Shown piece after piece: positions 51,431-62,860 of a stretch of DNA of 64,000 nucleotides. The notes under the pieces were generated by a model. The model saw only the letters and a program-made list of their open reading frames with translations, did not search any database and was not told the DNA's origin. The first letter of the stretch is position 1. Every line of letters starts with the position of its first letter. The stretch spans positions 359,501 to 423,500 of the forward strand of contig CAUYUJ010009546.1 in NCBI GenBank assembly GCA_963575745.1, given 5' to 3'. The stretch is from Prorocentrum cordatum. Lineage: Eukaryota > Sar > Dinophyceae > Prorocentrales > Prorocentraceae. Both the position numbers and the translations under genes were made by a program.

Positions 51431-53035
51431 GATATCTGTGGTTATGTCCTTCGCCAGGCTTTTTTTAGCCCTCTTGGAACGTCTAGGTGCATCTTGGGTA
51501 CCTCGGAAATCCTCGTGAAGCCTCTCGGGTGCCTCTAGGGAGCTGTTTCGGGTGCCTCTTGGGCGCCTCTTGGGGCCGTCTGGGCGCCTCTTGGGGCCCT
51601 CTTGGGGCGCTCTTGGGAGCATTGGGGACGCTGTTCGAGGACACCGATACAACAAGATGGGTTCGCAAATTAGGGCTGCCCCTCGGGAGCCCCACACATT
51701 GTCTCTTGGGGCGCTCCTGGGGCGTTCTTGGAACGCGCCTGGTCGCTCTTGGGGCAGCCTTGGGGCTCTCCTGGGCCTCTCTTGGGGCCTTCATGGGCCA
51801 TCTTGGAGCCAGCTTGAGGCCTCGGAAAGCTATCGAGACCGAACGGGCGACGATGCAAACATCATTCATGTTCCTCAGGTGTTTGAAGGATTTGGGCTTC
51901 TTGGAAGCCTCCTTGACGGTCTCGGAAGCCTCTTGGAGCTGTCTTTGAGCGGGTTGAGGACCTCTTGGAGCGTCTTGGGAGCCATCTTGAGGCTTTTTGA
52001 GCTATCTTGAGCCATCTTGGAACTCATCTTGGGCCCTTCCGAGGCGCTCTTGGGCCAGTGTTGGGCCATCTTGAACGCTCCAAGTGCCAGCGAAATCCCC
52101 TGTCCAGGTCCAGGGGGGAGGGTGGGGGAGGGGCAAGCCCCTCCCCGAAGGAGAAGGAGGGGATTGGAAGAGGAGGCTCCCCAGACCACCTACGCCCAAC
52201 GGGCTGGTGGGATTCTGGGGCGCTGCTCGCATGCAGCGCTGGGGCCAGCGCAGCGAGAGCCCACATGTGGCCGTGCTGCGGCAAGCAGCTTGACACAAGA
52301 TGATGGGGTCATCACATATCCACCTCCCCGAGGAGGAGAACGCAGAGAAAGAGGATGAGAAAGAGGAGGAGGGGGAGGATGCGAAGGTGGGGGAGGGATG
52401 CAGCGGAGGGCCCAGGAAAGAGGAGCGAGGAGGGTGATGGAGGCGGAAGGGCCCCAGGGAGAAAGTGGAGGGACAACATCACAAGGGTAGGGCGAAGGGG
52501 GAGAGAGGGGAGAACAAGCTGGAGGAACTTATACTCGGAAAGATGAGGCAGACGAGGGGGAGAAGGCTGGTCAGACGGAGGAAAGCGACCCGCGAGCAGA
52601 CGAGAGCTTTTCACGATGACCCGATGGGCCGACACCTCAGTTATTCGTCCGAGCTCTCTCGCGGCCGCGCAGCTGCCCCGACTTTCAAGAGATCGAGCCC
52701 GCACCCACGCCGACGGGAGCTTCGAAACAACGGCATCGACGCTCCGATCGTCAGTGGGGGCCCCGACGCCGTCGACCCGCGCTCGGACCCCCCTGGTTTG
52801 ACGACCCGTCGCCCTCTCCCCTTCCTCCCCATCCGCTCCCTCCCCCCCTCATCCCTCCCCAATCCATCGTGTAACCCCCCCTGGGCCACGCGCGGTCCTC
52901 CGTATGGATATCGTCTCCGGGTCCATGCGTTCAGTTCAGTTCAGTTCAGCCTGCGTCAGCTCTGGTGAGGCGGCCCCAGGCGGGACACACTTGAATCATT
53001 GCCCTCATCCTCACCTCTCCCGCTTTCCTTTCAAC
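51431..53035. other. Short-motif repeats and GC-rich DNA, no firm gene
   Basis: 51440-52080 is a degenerate TCTTGGGGC / CTTGGAGC repeat. 52320-52460 and 52480-52600 are GAGGA-rich. 52600-52800 is open in three frames; one (HLSYSSELSRGRAAAPTF) is somewhat protein-like. 52925-52947 has TTCAG repeated. Confidence 0.4.
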
Positions 53036-53062
53036 GGCAATTTTGGCGCAAGGGCTGTCAAT

Positions 53063-53807
53063 ATGCGCCCGAAGTGGGTGCGCATCGGCACGGATTGCAG
53101 CGGCACAGATTGCCCCGTGTGGGCTTTGGGGCAATGTGCTGCTGTGAAAGCTGGCCGGTTGCGAATCTCACACAGGTGGAGCTGCGATTCCGACGCGTTC
53201 TGCCGACAGTTCATCGAGCTGAATCATGAGCCGAAGATCTTCTACCCCAACATCATCGGCCGTCGCGTGGACCAGCTCCCTCCAATCGACATTTACGTGC
53301 GTGGATTTCCGTGCCAACCTTTTTCGCCAGTGGGGAGACGGGAAGGATTTGCAGATTGCCGGTCCGACGTGTATGAGGAGGTGATTCGCACCTTGAGACG
53401 AGGCAGTATCAGGGCGTTTGTCTTGGAGAATTCTGCTGGTCTGCTCACTCACAACGGTGGCGAGAGCATGGCAAAAGTGATAGGAGACTGCCAACGAGCT
53501 GGATACATTGTGAAATATCGGAGATATCTAGCGTCTGAGTTCGGACTCCCGCAATTGCGGCCCCGAGTTTATATAGTAGGCATCAGGGAGGGCGAACGTC
53601 TAGTGCCCAAGCTTCCCAGAGGCCCCGGCGCACCCTCACCGCCGCTTTCTGCTTTTCTGGAGCCCGTCAAGGGCCCGCGAGGGTCCCTGCCGTCAGCGTG
53701 CCGGAACTCTAATGCCTGTAAGGTTTTGAAGAAGTGTCTGTGGAAGCTAAGGCGGCGCGGCATTAATCCGCGGAGGCAGACATGGGCAATTGACGTTGAT
53801 GCAACAG
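53063..53807 (+). CDS. Cytosine-5 DNA methyltransferase, exon 1
   Basis: The product would methylate cytosine in DNA in the nucleus. From ATG 53063 the exon shows motif I (GTDCSGTDCPVWAL), the catalytic motif IV GFPCQPFSPVGRR (Cys codon 53312-53314), FVLENSAGLLTHNGG (motif VI region), and FGLPQLRPRVYIVGIR (motif VIII, QxRxR). It ends with one base of a Gly codon before a GC donor at 53808. Joined to 54008-54315 it gives about 350 residues, a compact size consistent with a catalytic-domain-only enzyme. Chosen ATG precedes motif I by seven residues; an upstream ATG at 52904 in frame is possible. Confidence 0.8.
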
Positions 53808-54007
53808 GCTTTGCCGCCCCGACGCCCCCGCTTTGAGGGTTTATTGAGGGCGCGTACAACCAACCCGCATATAGTAAGGGTGAGCAGTTGTCCCAGGTTA
53901 CCCTTGAATCCTTCTCCTTCGGCCCATCCTTGTCCGTCTTCGCTGGCCACGCCCCGCGGCCCTTGCATCTTTATCGTGCGTCCATATGATACGGGTTGAC
54001 CTTAAAG
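53808..54007 (+). other. GC-AG intron of the methyltransferase gene
   Basis: Starts GCTTTGCCG and ends GACCTTAAAG. Removing it joins ACA-G to GC-GCT, completing a Gly codon and continuing into motif IX/X sequence. Reading through instead would stop at TGA 53834. GC donors are known in dinoflagellates. Confidence 0.65.
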
Positions 54008-54315
54008 GCGCTCACGTGCCTCTCAATGCCGAGTGCCCACTGGCCGCTGACAGCAGCCCACAGTTTGCGCAAGCATTTTTCGAGCGCAGCCCAACTCTAA
54101 TTCGGCGCCGGCCTAGGGGCTACTGGCTCACGTCGCACAGGAGGTACATGCTCCCTGCCGAGATGTTTCGGCTCCAGGGCATGGACCCTGGAGCCATCGC
54201 GCCTCTGTCCAGTGTCGCAGGCATGGGGCGACTTGCGGGGAACAGCATGGCGCTGCCCGTGTTGGTGCACATTTTTGAGTTTCTGCTACCGAAGCTGTTC
54301 CCGGAATCGCAATAG
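54008..54315 (+). CDS. Cytosine-5 DNA methyltransferase, exon 2
   Basis: Reads AHVPLNAECPLAADSSPQ, FFERSPTLIRRRPRGYWL, then RRYMLPAEMFRLQGMDP (motif IX region, R-x-LxxxExxRLQG) and GRLAGNSMALPVL (motif X, GNS). The stop is TAG at 54313-54315. No frameshift or stop is seen, so the gene is plausibly functional. It sits alone between satellites. Confidence 0.8.
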
Positions 54316-55370
54316 ACGCAGCCAGAGATGGGCATAAGCCCTCCTCGATCCTTCCTCTTCATTACCCTCCTGAATAATTCTCCCCTGCTTCACACCCTCC
54401 TCCTCTTCTTACTCCTTTCAACCCCCATACTCCTCTTTCTGCTGCTGCTGCTGCTCCTCCTCCTCCTCATCTTCCTCCTCCTCCTCGTCCTCCCCCTCCT
54501 CCTCCTTGATGCCGCGTGCCCTTGTTGTTCTTGTTGTGATGCATGTTCAATGCGATGACTTCGTTAGTCGGTGTGGTGCTCCTTGATGCTGCGACGTTTC
54601 AGCCTGTGTGCAGCCTCGGCAGAGCAGGCATTGCCCGCCAGATTACTTTCGCTCCGTGCAGGCGCCCCCTCCCCCTCTAGGCCCTTTTCCTTCTTTCCCC
54701 TCCAAATTCCTCCACCCCACTCCTCCTCTTCTCCTCTTCTCTCCCCTCCTCTCCCTCCATCCCTCTTTCCTTTCATCCTCCATCCTCCGCATTCGCAGCC
54801 AGTCGCGGCCTTTGCACTTGCGTTGCAGCAGGAGCGCCTGTCTTGCCTGGGGACTCTGGAGATCTGATCGCGTAGCGGTATGAATGACTTCTCTGAGCTA
54901 GCTCAACTTTGCTGAAGGGTCCTCCACCGTGTTAAAGACGAGGATATCTCAGGCGAGATCACCGTTTCGAAAATGCCGATATCTCAGGCGAGAGCACCGT
55001 TTCGAAAACGAGGTATCGCAGGCGAGGAGCACATCTAAGACGTGGCACGAAGATATCCTTGACGAGAGCACCATTTTGAAAATGCTACGGCCCCCGTCTG
55101 CGTCCCCACCACCCCCGGCCAATCCCTTCTCATCCTCCCAAAGAGCAGTCCTTTAAAACATGAGGCGCGCGGGGTCCTCATGTCGAGTGGCAGTTGCTCT
55201 CCTCCCTCTCCTCCCACCTTTTCCTCCTGGACAGCTTCGCGCCGAGGTTTCGAGGCTTTCTGGCCCTCGGGGGCCCCTCTCGTCGCCACGGCTGGATGCG
55301 GCTCGGAAAACGGGTGCTCTATCCAGGGATCTATTTTGAGCGGGTTTCGGCCGGTCGGGAGGCTGGGAAC
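54316..55370. other. CTC-rich DNA and a short GATATCTCAGGCGAGA repeat
   Basis: 54400-54515 and 54660-54790 are CTC-rich. 54940-55100 has three or four units with ATCTCAGGCGAGAGCACCGT and TTCGAAAA, similar in style to the 82-bp array at 38 kb. A frame at 55190-55370 (DSFAPRFRGFLALGG) partly overlaps the dispersed CCCTCGTCGCCAC family. No firm gene. Confidence 0.4.
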
Positions 55371-55374
55371 GACG

Positions 55375-55400
55375 ACAAGAACGACGACGAGGACGACGAG

Positions 55401-55451
<51 letters not shown>

Positions 55452-55545
55452 TGTGTCGACGTCGACGTCGACTTCGACGTCGACGTCGACGACGAAGGCG
55501 ACGTCGACGACGACGACGACGACTACGACGACGACGACGCGAGCG
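55375..55545. repeat. GAC/GTC trinucleotide block
   Basis: GACGACGAC with a GTCGACGTCGAC palindromic centre near 55452-55506. Poly-Asp, poly-Thr and poly-Val frames are repeat translations. Confidence 0.95.
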
Positions 55546-55634
55546 CCGTCGCCCGCCCGCCGTTCATCCTGTCCTGGGCCCTGGTGACTTTCCAGGGCAG
55601 CGGGGTGGCGGCCTTGCAGGACCCTCTGCTGTAG
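55546..55634 (+). CDS. Weak candidate exon after the GAC repeat
   Basis: The frame ARPPFILSWALVTFQGSG then VAALQDPLL ends at TAG 55632. It is hydrophobic and protein-like but short, with no clear acceptor. Confidence 0.2.
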
Positions 55635-56095
55635 CGGCTGCGGAGGTAGAGGAGAAGGATGAGGAGAAGGAGGAGGAGGAGAAGGACAGGGTAGGCATGG
55701 TGGGGGCATCATGCAGAGACTGAGGGGCGGGAGGGTCAGAGGGTCAGGGGCGTGGGCGAGTGGGGGCAGGAGGTGGGAAGGATAGCACTCCAGGTGGGAG
55801 GGCCCTTATGGGCGAGCAGCGACTGCACGCGTAGCATGACAAGGGGAGAGGCGAAAATGAACGGGGAGAAGGAAGCAAAGGGCGAGGGGGACGTGGAGGA
55901 TGAGATAGAGGGGGATTGAGGCATGGGGCGCAGGATCGGAGTAGGAGGAAAGATCAGGAGGAGGAAACAGGAGGATGAGGAGGATGATAAGGAGGAGGAA
56001 GACTAAGGAAGAGGAGCAGGAGAAGGGGGAGGAGCAGGAGGAAGAGGAGGAGAAGGAGGAGGAGGAGGAGGGGGGGGAGGAGAAGGAGGAGGAGC
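55635..56095. other. GAGGA-rich DNA, no gene seen
   Basis: Purine-rich plus strand throughout, with GGGAGG-like tracts. Open frames on the minus strand are Ser/Pro/Leu-rich repeat translations. Confidence 0.6.
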
Positions 56096-56164
56096 GATGA
56101 GGAGAAAGAATGAGCGTCCTCCCGAACGCGGGAGGACGCGACGCCGTGCGGGGCAGGCCGGGGC

Positions 56165-56325
56165 CGCCCACCGCCGTCGTCTTCGTCGTCTTCGTCGTCG
56201 TCGTCGGCGGCGGCGTCGGCGTCGCTGGAAGGCGTTGGCGTCGGCGTCGTTGGCGTCGGTGTCTGCGTCGGTGTCGACGTCGGCATCGTCGTCGTCGGCG
56301 GCGGCGAGTGAGGCTGGAGGTAGTG

Positions 56326-56383
<58 letters not shown>

Positions 56384-56406
56384 CAGTAGCAGTAGCAGTA
56401 GTAGTC

Positions 56407-56459
<53 letters not shown>

Positions 56460-56622
56460 CGTAGTCGTAGTCGTAGTCGTAGTCGTAGTCGTAGTCGTAG
56501 TCGTAGTCGTAGTCGTAGTCGTAGTCGTAGTCGTAGTCGTAGTCGTAGTCGTAGTAGTCGTAGTCGTAGTCGTAGTCGTAGTCGTAGTCGTAGTCGTAGT
56601 CGTAGTAGTCGTAGTAGTAGTC

Positions 56623-56686
<64 letters not shown>

Positions 56687-56817
56687 CAGCAGTAGCAGCA
56701 GTAGCAGCAGTAGCAGCAGCAGCAGTAGTAGTAGCAGCAGTAGTGGTGGTAGTAGTAGCAGCAGAGGCAGGAGCAGCAGTAGTAGTAGCAGCAGTCGCAG
56801 CAGCAGTCGTAGTCGCA

Positions 56818-56853
<36 letters not shown>

Positions 56854-56875
56854 CTCGTCGTCGTCGCCGCCGCAG
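56165..56875. repeat. GTC / GTA / GTAGTC repeat block
   Basis: GTC/GGC triplets to 56310, then GTA triplets, then the hexamer TAGTCG for about 170 bp, more GTA, AGC-rich triplets and finally GTC. It produces very long poly-Thr, poly-Leu, poly-Ser and poly-Val frames with no other sequence content. Confidence 0.95.
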
Positions 56876-56879
56876 AAAG

Positions 56880-57655
56880 AGTACTGGCAACAATCGTCGT
56901 ATGAATTGTCGTCTGTGTATTCGTTTTAGTATCCACGTTTCCAGTCGCAATTTTCAATTGTGGTGACACGTGCGCATACGTACCACTGAATGTCCCACGG
57001 CCCAAAACGTCCAAGTTCATGTCGTCTACCGTGTGGATCACGCGGCCCGCATACAAAAGTACATACGCAAAACTAAACATATGTAGTCCCGCGGGGCCGT
57101 TTTATCAATTGGTCCCAACATTTGAATTACCTGCGCCGCGCCAACTTGGTAATTTGTTATGCTGATTTCCAAGCGTCGTCGCGTGTATCCCGCGATACTA
57201 CTTACAATTTCATGACACGCATGCGATTGCGAATTGTTTCCTTCACCAGCTGTCCGTTTGTCGGGTCCAGACATTGACGCAACAACGCCCCGCGTCTCTC
57301 ACCTCCCGCTCCCCCCTCCTCCCTCCTCCCGCCCGTGCTTCTGCCCTCCGCGCGTTCCGCCGCGAGCGCCTGTGGGAACGCCCTCGTGCCCCCCAGCCCC
57401 GCCGCTGCAACGCGCCTTTCGCGCGCTTCGTGGCCCCGAACACTTGACGCGCCCCGCGACCCGCTTCGTGGCCCTACAGAAGGAACGCCCCAATCCCGCC
57501 AAGCACGCCCCTCGCGCGCATCGTGGCCCAATCAAGGGTCGCACCAAAGGCTCATGACCCCCATGCCCCCGCCCCGCAATTTAGCTTCGCGTGGGTACTG
57601 GGCGTGCCCTTCAATATCACATACACGGCTCTGAATTGCTAGGGTTGTTCGAAAA
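56880..57655. other. Less GC-rich stretch, no supportable gene
   Basis: 56890-57240 is among the more AT-rich parts of the window. 57410-57540 has CGCTTCGTGGCCC repeated a few times, faintly like the 78-bp satellite. No conserved frame. Confidence 0.4.
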
Positions 57656-57960
57656 TCCAACCAGTTTCGCCGAATTCCGCGTAGTTTCACAGGGTTTCCT
57701 CAGGTTCTTCTTTGTTATTTTAAATTTCGTGTGATTTGTTCCTATTAATATTGATTTCAATGGTTTCCCAAAGTTCTTCTTAATTCAACTAGGATTTCTC
57801 AAGTTATTCCTAATTTCGCTGGGTTTCCTCAAGTTATTCATAGTTTCGCCCGTTTTTCTTAAGTTACTCATTGTTTCAATGGGTTTCGCCAAATTCTTCT
57901 TCGTTTCGCTGGGTTCCCTCCAGTTGTTCATGGTTTCGCGATGTGTCCGTCGGATTTGCG
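57656..57960. repeat. TTTCGCTGGGTTTCCTCAAG ~30-bp repeat
   Basis: About ten degenerate units of TTTCRNYGGGTTTCCYCAAG followed by TTATTC-like sequence. Confidence 0.85.
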
Positions 57961-59095
57961 AATTCCATGAGGTTTGAAGAGATTTCGGGCGCGCGCCTAG
58001 ACCCCGCGCTGCCTTGCTGCATCCTGCGCGAGCCAGGCTATCAGCAGGCGTGCTATTTCGGCGGCGTGACCTCCAGCGATGAACAGGCTTGGAGGTCAAT
58101 GCGAAAGCCGTCGCGCGGCCAACGCCTGGGGGCGTCGCGGGCGACACCGGCCTCACCGCGTCGAAGACCACAACGTCGAGGGTGGCGCATTTGAGGGGGC
58201 TCTGCGAGGAGCGAGGCTTTCCGAGCTCAGGTCCCAAAGGCGAGCTTTCAGGCTGAAGGCGCAGGAAGACCCGCCGAGGCGCGCGGCCCACGTAATTCAA
58301 GCCGGGCAGCGGCGGCGCGCGGGGGCCCATGGAACGCCCGACGAACGCGTTCTTACTAGCGGAGGGGAAAGAGCGCAAGATAGTCGAGTGGGGACTTCAA
58401 GATGCTGCGGACGAACTTCAAGCAAAACCGCTGCAGGCCTCCGCCAGAGAAAACCGCGCCGTCTTTCTGACGCGCGGCGGCCCTGCATTGGACCCGCGAC
58501 ACTCTGGTGGCGGTCGCAGGCGGATGTTCCACGCAAAGCGCGCGCCCCCCTGCTTCCACGCCGTCGCGCGATCCCGTTTGGACTGCGGGCCGCAATTCGC
58601 GCGCGGCGCCCGCGGTCGCACGCGCCGCGCAGCGCGTCGCGGCTATTTGTCGTCGCTGTCATTCTGCGAAGGTCGCGGGCGCCTTGGGCGCGCCGAGCCA
58701 CTCCGACATTTGCGCCGGGGGCGGTCGCGCGGCGGCCGAAGGTCGCCATGACGCTTTCGAAAAAGGGAAGCTGTCGGAGCTCCGCTGGGACTTCTTGCGT
58801 TCGCGCCAGGCCTGCGTGCGGACCTGGCAACGCGGGGCCGCGGCGGTATTCGGTTCGGCGCATTCACAACCCCGCCATCCCGCGCGCGGTGCGCGACGTG
58901 GACACGTGCGCGGCGCTGCATTCCGCGCAGATTCTCGGAGCGCCGCATGAGCCCGCCCCGCGCGCCCCGCGCGCGGGCCGCGCGCGTCGGGCTGCCGTTT
59001 CGAAGACTGGCCAGGCCCCCCGCTCTTCCGCTCTTCCAGCGATCAAGCGCCCCCCCCCCCCTTCCTCGCCCCGCCACCCCCCCTCGAGTTCCCCC
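57961..59095. other. GC-rich DNA, no firm gene
   Basis: Rich in GCGCG. Several frames are open on both strands. One plus-strand frame near 58000-58080 (LPCCILREPGYQQACYF) looks somewhat protein-like but has no splice support. Confidence 0.3.
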
Positions 59096-59100
59096 CGCAA

Positions 59101-60008
59101 TAGGAGGAGGAGGAGGAGAAGGAGGAGGAGGAGGAGGAAGAGGAGGAGGAGGAGGAGGGGGATAAGGAGGAGGAGGAGGAGGAGGAGGAGGAAGAGGAGG
59201 AGGAGGATCGAGGAGGAGGAAAGGAGGAGGAGGAGGAGGAAGAGGGAGGAGGGAGGAAGAGGAGGAGGAAAGAGGAAGAGGAGGGAGGAAAAGGAGGGAG
59301 GAGGAAAGGAGAGGAGGGGAGGAAGAGGAGAGGGAAAGGAGGGGAAAGGGGAGGAGTGGGAAAGAGGAAGGAGGATATCAATATCATCCTTTGCCTCCTC
59401 CCCCTCCCCCCCCTCCTCCTCCTCCTCCTCTTCCCCCTCCTCCTCCTCCTCCTTCTCGTCCTCCCCCTCCTCCTCCTCCTCCTCGATCCTCATCCTCCCC
59501 CCTCGTCCTCCTCCTCTTCCTCCTTCTCCTCCTCCTCCTCCTTCTCCTCCTCCTCCCCCTCCTCCCTCCACCCTCCTCGGATCCTCCCTCCACCTCCTCC
59601 TCTTCCTCCTCCCTCCTTTTCCTTCTCCTCCTCCTCTTCCTTCCCCTCCTCCTCCTCCTCCTTCTCCTCTTCCTCCTCCTCTTCCTCCTCCTCCTATTCC
59701 TCATCCTCCTCTTTCTCCTCCTCCTCCTCCTCCTCCTCCTCTTCGTCCTCGTCCTCGTCCTCGTCCTCCTCCTCCTCGATCCTTTTCCTCCTCCTTGTCT
59801 TCCTTTTCGTTATCGCCCTCCTCCTCCTCGCGTTCCCCCCCCTGCTCCTCCTCCTCCTCCCCCTCCGATCCTCCTCCTCCTCCACCTCCCCCCCCCCCTC
59901 CTCTCCTCCTCCTCGTCTTCCTTCCCCTCGTCCTCTTCCTCCCCCTCCTCTTCTTCCTCCTCCTCATATATTCCTCCTCCTCCTCCTCCTCCTCCTCCTC
60001 ATCATCAT
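59101..60008. repeat. Long GGA block followed by long CTC block
   Basis: About 59101-59380 is GGAGGA-type on the plus strand; 59390-60000 is CCTCCT-type. The two halves are complementary in kind, so a large imperfect hairpin is possible. All long frames here are repeat translations. Confidence 0.95.
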
Positions 60009-61005
60009 CATACCCCCGCTGGAAGATTCGCAGATCGGCGAAAACGCCCGCGGCTTGCGCGGCGTCGCGGGAACGCGCGGGCCACGCAGGCGCAGTTGCG
60101 AAAAGCGCTGGCCGCCGAGCGCCGGCGCCCATCCCGCGGGCCAGTTCTCGCGGGGGGATGGCTCCGCGCGCGCCCGCCGTCGCCGAACCGACGGCGGCGG
60201 GCCGCGCTGGCGCGGCGGCCGCAGCGACCGCGGCCGCGGCGGCCGCAACCGCAGCGACCGCGGCGGCCGCAACCGCAGCGACCGCGGCACCCGCAACGTC
60301 GTTGACGGCCGTTCGTCTCGGCGACGGCGCGCGCGACGCCCCGGGCGAGGCACGCGCCCCATCGTCGAGCGGATAAGGCGCGCGCTCAAGAGCCGCGCGC
60401 CCGACCCGGAAGGGGGCGCCGCCCAACAGGGCCCGCTGTTTCTGCCGCCGCGCGCCGCCGCAAGCTCTCCCCGCCCGCCGCGGCAAGCGCTCGCGCGCCG
60501 CCCCAGATCGAGACCGCGCCGTTAACGCGCGCGCGGGCGTTCCAACCCCCGCCCCGCTGGTTCGCGGGGGCGGTGGCGGACCCTGGTCGATCGGCGGATC
60601 CCGCATAATTGATCCATGCTTTCGATTGACTGAATGCTAGGTGTTCTTGTCGTTGTCATCGTAGGCATTGTTATTGTTGAGCAAGTCGCACCGCCGTGCG
60701 CTCCAATAGTATTCCCATACTTCTACTCCCCAATCGACCGCCCTCGAGGCGCCTATACTCCGCCCCCCCCCCCCTGCCTTCCCCCCCGACCCCCCCCCCC
60801 CCCCCCCTCCGCCGATTTACGCGCGACGATGCGCGCGAGGATTGACGAAGTGCCCCGTTGAATTACGCATCGAAGTTAATTCGAATTCCATCTGTATAGC
60901 GAAGTCGCAAGCGTTTCCTCATGTCCCACGTGCTGCATGCCAGTCTCGCGGGTTCTCCCAGGTTTCCGACAAACGCAATGAGTTCGCTGGGGCTTTCAAT
61001 GGTTT
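60009..61005. other. GC-rich DNA with a short GCGGCCGCAACCGCAGCGAC repeat
   Basis: 60210-60300 is an 18-bp repeat of GACCGCGGCGGCCGCAACC type. 60760-60800 has long C runs. No supportable gene. Confidence 0.5.
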
Positions 61006-61625
61006 CCACTTGTTCCCAAGGTCCCCCAACGTGGTTTCCAAGCATCCCCAAGGGCCCCCGTGGGTTTCCAATGGTTTCCAAAGGCTTCCATTGGTTCCCA
61101 TTGGTTTTCCATTGTGTCCACTAGTTCTCAGAAAGGTCTCCAATGGTTTCCTATCGTTCCCAAGAGTTCCCCACATGTTTTCCCATGTTTCTGAGGGTTC
61201 CCAAGGGTTCTCCAAGGTTTCCAAAAGTTCACACAAGTTCCCAACGGTTTCCAACGGTTTCCAATTGTTTCCTACAGGTTCCGTGAGTTTCAAATGGTTT
61301 CCATTGGTTCCCAATGGTTTCTAATGTTTCCCAATGGTTTCCTATAGTTTCCGTAGGTTTCAAAGGGTTTCCATCGGTCCCCAATGGTTTCCTACAGTTT
61401 CCGTATGTTTCAAAGGGTTTCCATTGGTTCCCAATGGTTTTCAACGTTTCCCAATGGTTTCCTATAGTTTCCGTAGGTTTCAAAAGGTTTCCATGGGTTC
61501 CCAAAGATTTCCATTGGTTCCCAAAGGTTTTCTAGAGTTTCCAATGGTTCCCAAAGGTTTTCCCAGGTTTCCATAAGTTTCCTAAGGTTTCCAAAGGTTT
61601 TCTGTAATTTCCATAAGTTTGTTAG
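61006..61625. repeat. GGTTTCCAATGGTTCCCAA ~12-bp repeat
   Basis: About 600 bp of GGTTTCC / GGTTCCC units with AAT, AAG or ATA spacers. Frames such as MVSNGFQRFPMVSYSFRRF are repeat translations. Confidence 0.9.
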
Positions 61626-62550
61626 AAATACTTGCGTGTCCCATGGTTCCCACAAGTAACGGCGAGTTCTGTCGCGTTCCAAGTTCTCGCAAGCAGCAGC
61701 GCGCCACGAGCGGCCCCACCTGCGGTCGCGCATAGTCGCGCGGGGCGACCGACCCGCTCGCGACCCGCGCGCGCGTCGAGACGAGCAAGGACCGCGCGCG
61801 CCCCTGCGCCATCTTCGCATCGACGGCGCCGAGGCGCGCCCGCCGTCGCGCGGCGGCTGCGGCGTCGCCAGGGGCGGGTCTCGCAGCGCCGCCGCGCGCC
61901 CCTGCCCGCGGGGCGATGGCGCCGTGGAGCAGCGACCGCGACGCGACGCCCCCGACCACGCGGGCTGCGCGCATCGCGCGCGCGCGCCCCCCTGGCGCCC
62001 GCGCCTCGCTCGCCCGCCCGAGGCGGGCGAAGCGCAGCGCTCGGACATGCCCGCTGGCAGGCGGAGCGAGGGGCCAGCGGCGCCTCAGCGCGGCGCGACT
62101 GGGCGCGCGTCGCCATAGCGGCGGGGCGTCGCGCGTCGCCAAGCGCGAGAAATGGCGGTCGCTGGCGCGACGCGGCCGCGCGGCCCAATCGAGGCAACGC
62201 GACGCAATCTCGCGCCGACGCCACCGGCCCCCCCCCCGCGCCCAGCCCGGCGCGACCCCCGCGCACTCGCGACGCAACGCGCGCATCTCGGCGCATCCCC
62301 CTCGCGCCCCCCTTCCCCGTGCCCCGCGCGGCTGGAACCTCGGGTCAGTCGCATTGTTTCTCTTGCCGCGTGACGGCATGCGACAACCAACTTTCCTGTT
62401 TCTGCGGGGCGTCGGCTGGTCCCCGATCGCCCGCGCCGCTGCCCCAGCGGGCAATTTCTTATCAAAAACGGTGGGCGCGCGCGAAAATATGTGTCAGGTT
62501 TTGCAGGATTCTGCTGCAGCTGACGCTGCAAATTTGCTATAAATTGTTTG
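61626..62550. other. GC-rich DNA, no firm gene
   Basis: Arg/Ala-rich frames on both strands reflect GCGCGC composition. No domain or splice evidence. Confidence 0.4.
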
Positions 62551-62553
62551 AAG

Positions 62554-62662
62554 TTGCGCATCTTTGTCGCGTAATTGCTGGCAATTACGCGACACAGATG
62601 CGCAAATTGCTGGCAATTACGCGTAATTGCTGGCAATTACGCGTAATTGCTGGCAATTGCGC
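62554..62662. repeat. GCGTAATTGCTGGCAATTACGC palindromes
   Basis: A 25-bp stem with one mismatch spans 62554-62605 around the TG loop of GTAATTGCTGGCAATTAC. The shorter palindrome then recurs about every 21 bp to 62662. Confidence 0.9.

Positions 62663-62860
<198 letters not shown>

Noticed and set aside
55806-57080. A 424-residue minus-strand open frame, and 289-315 residue frames overlapping it
   Set aside because: They are poly-Thr, poly-Ser or poly-Leu translations of the GTA/GTC repeat block with no other protein content.
58079-60525. Very long plus-strand frames of 765 and 389 residues
   Set aside because: They run through GGA and CTC repeats and GC-biased DNA; composition, not selection, explains their openness.
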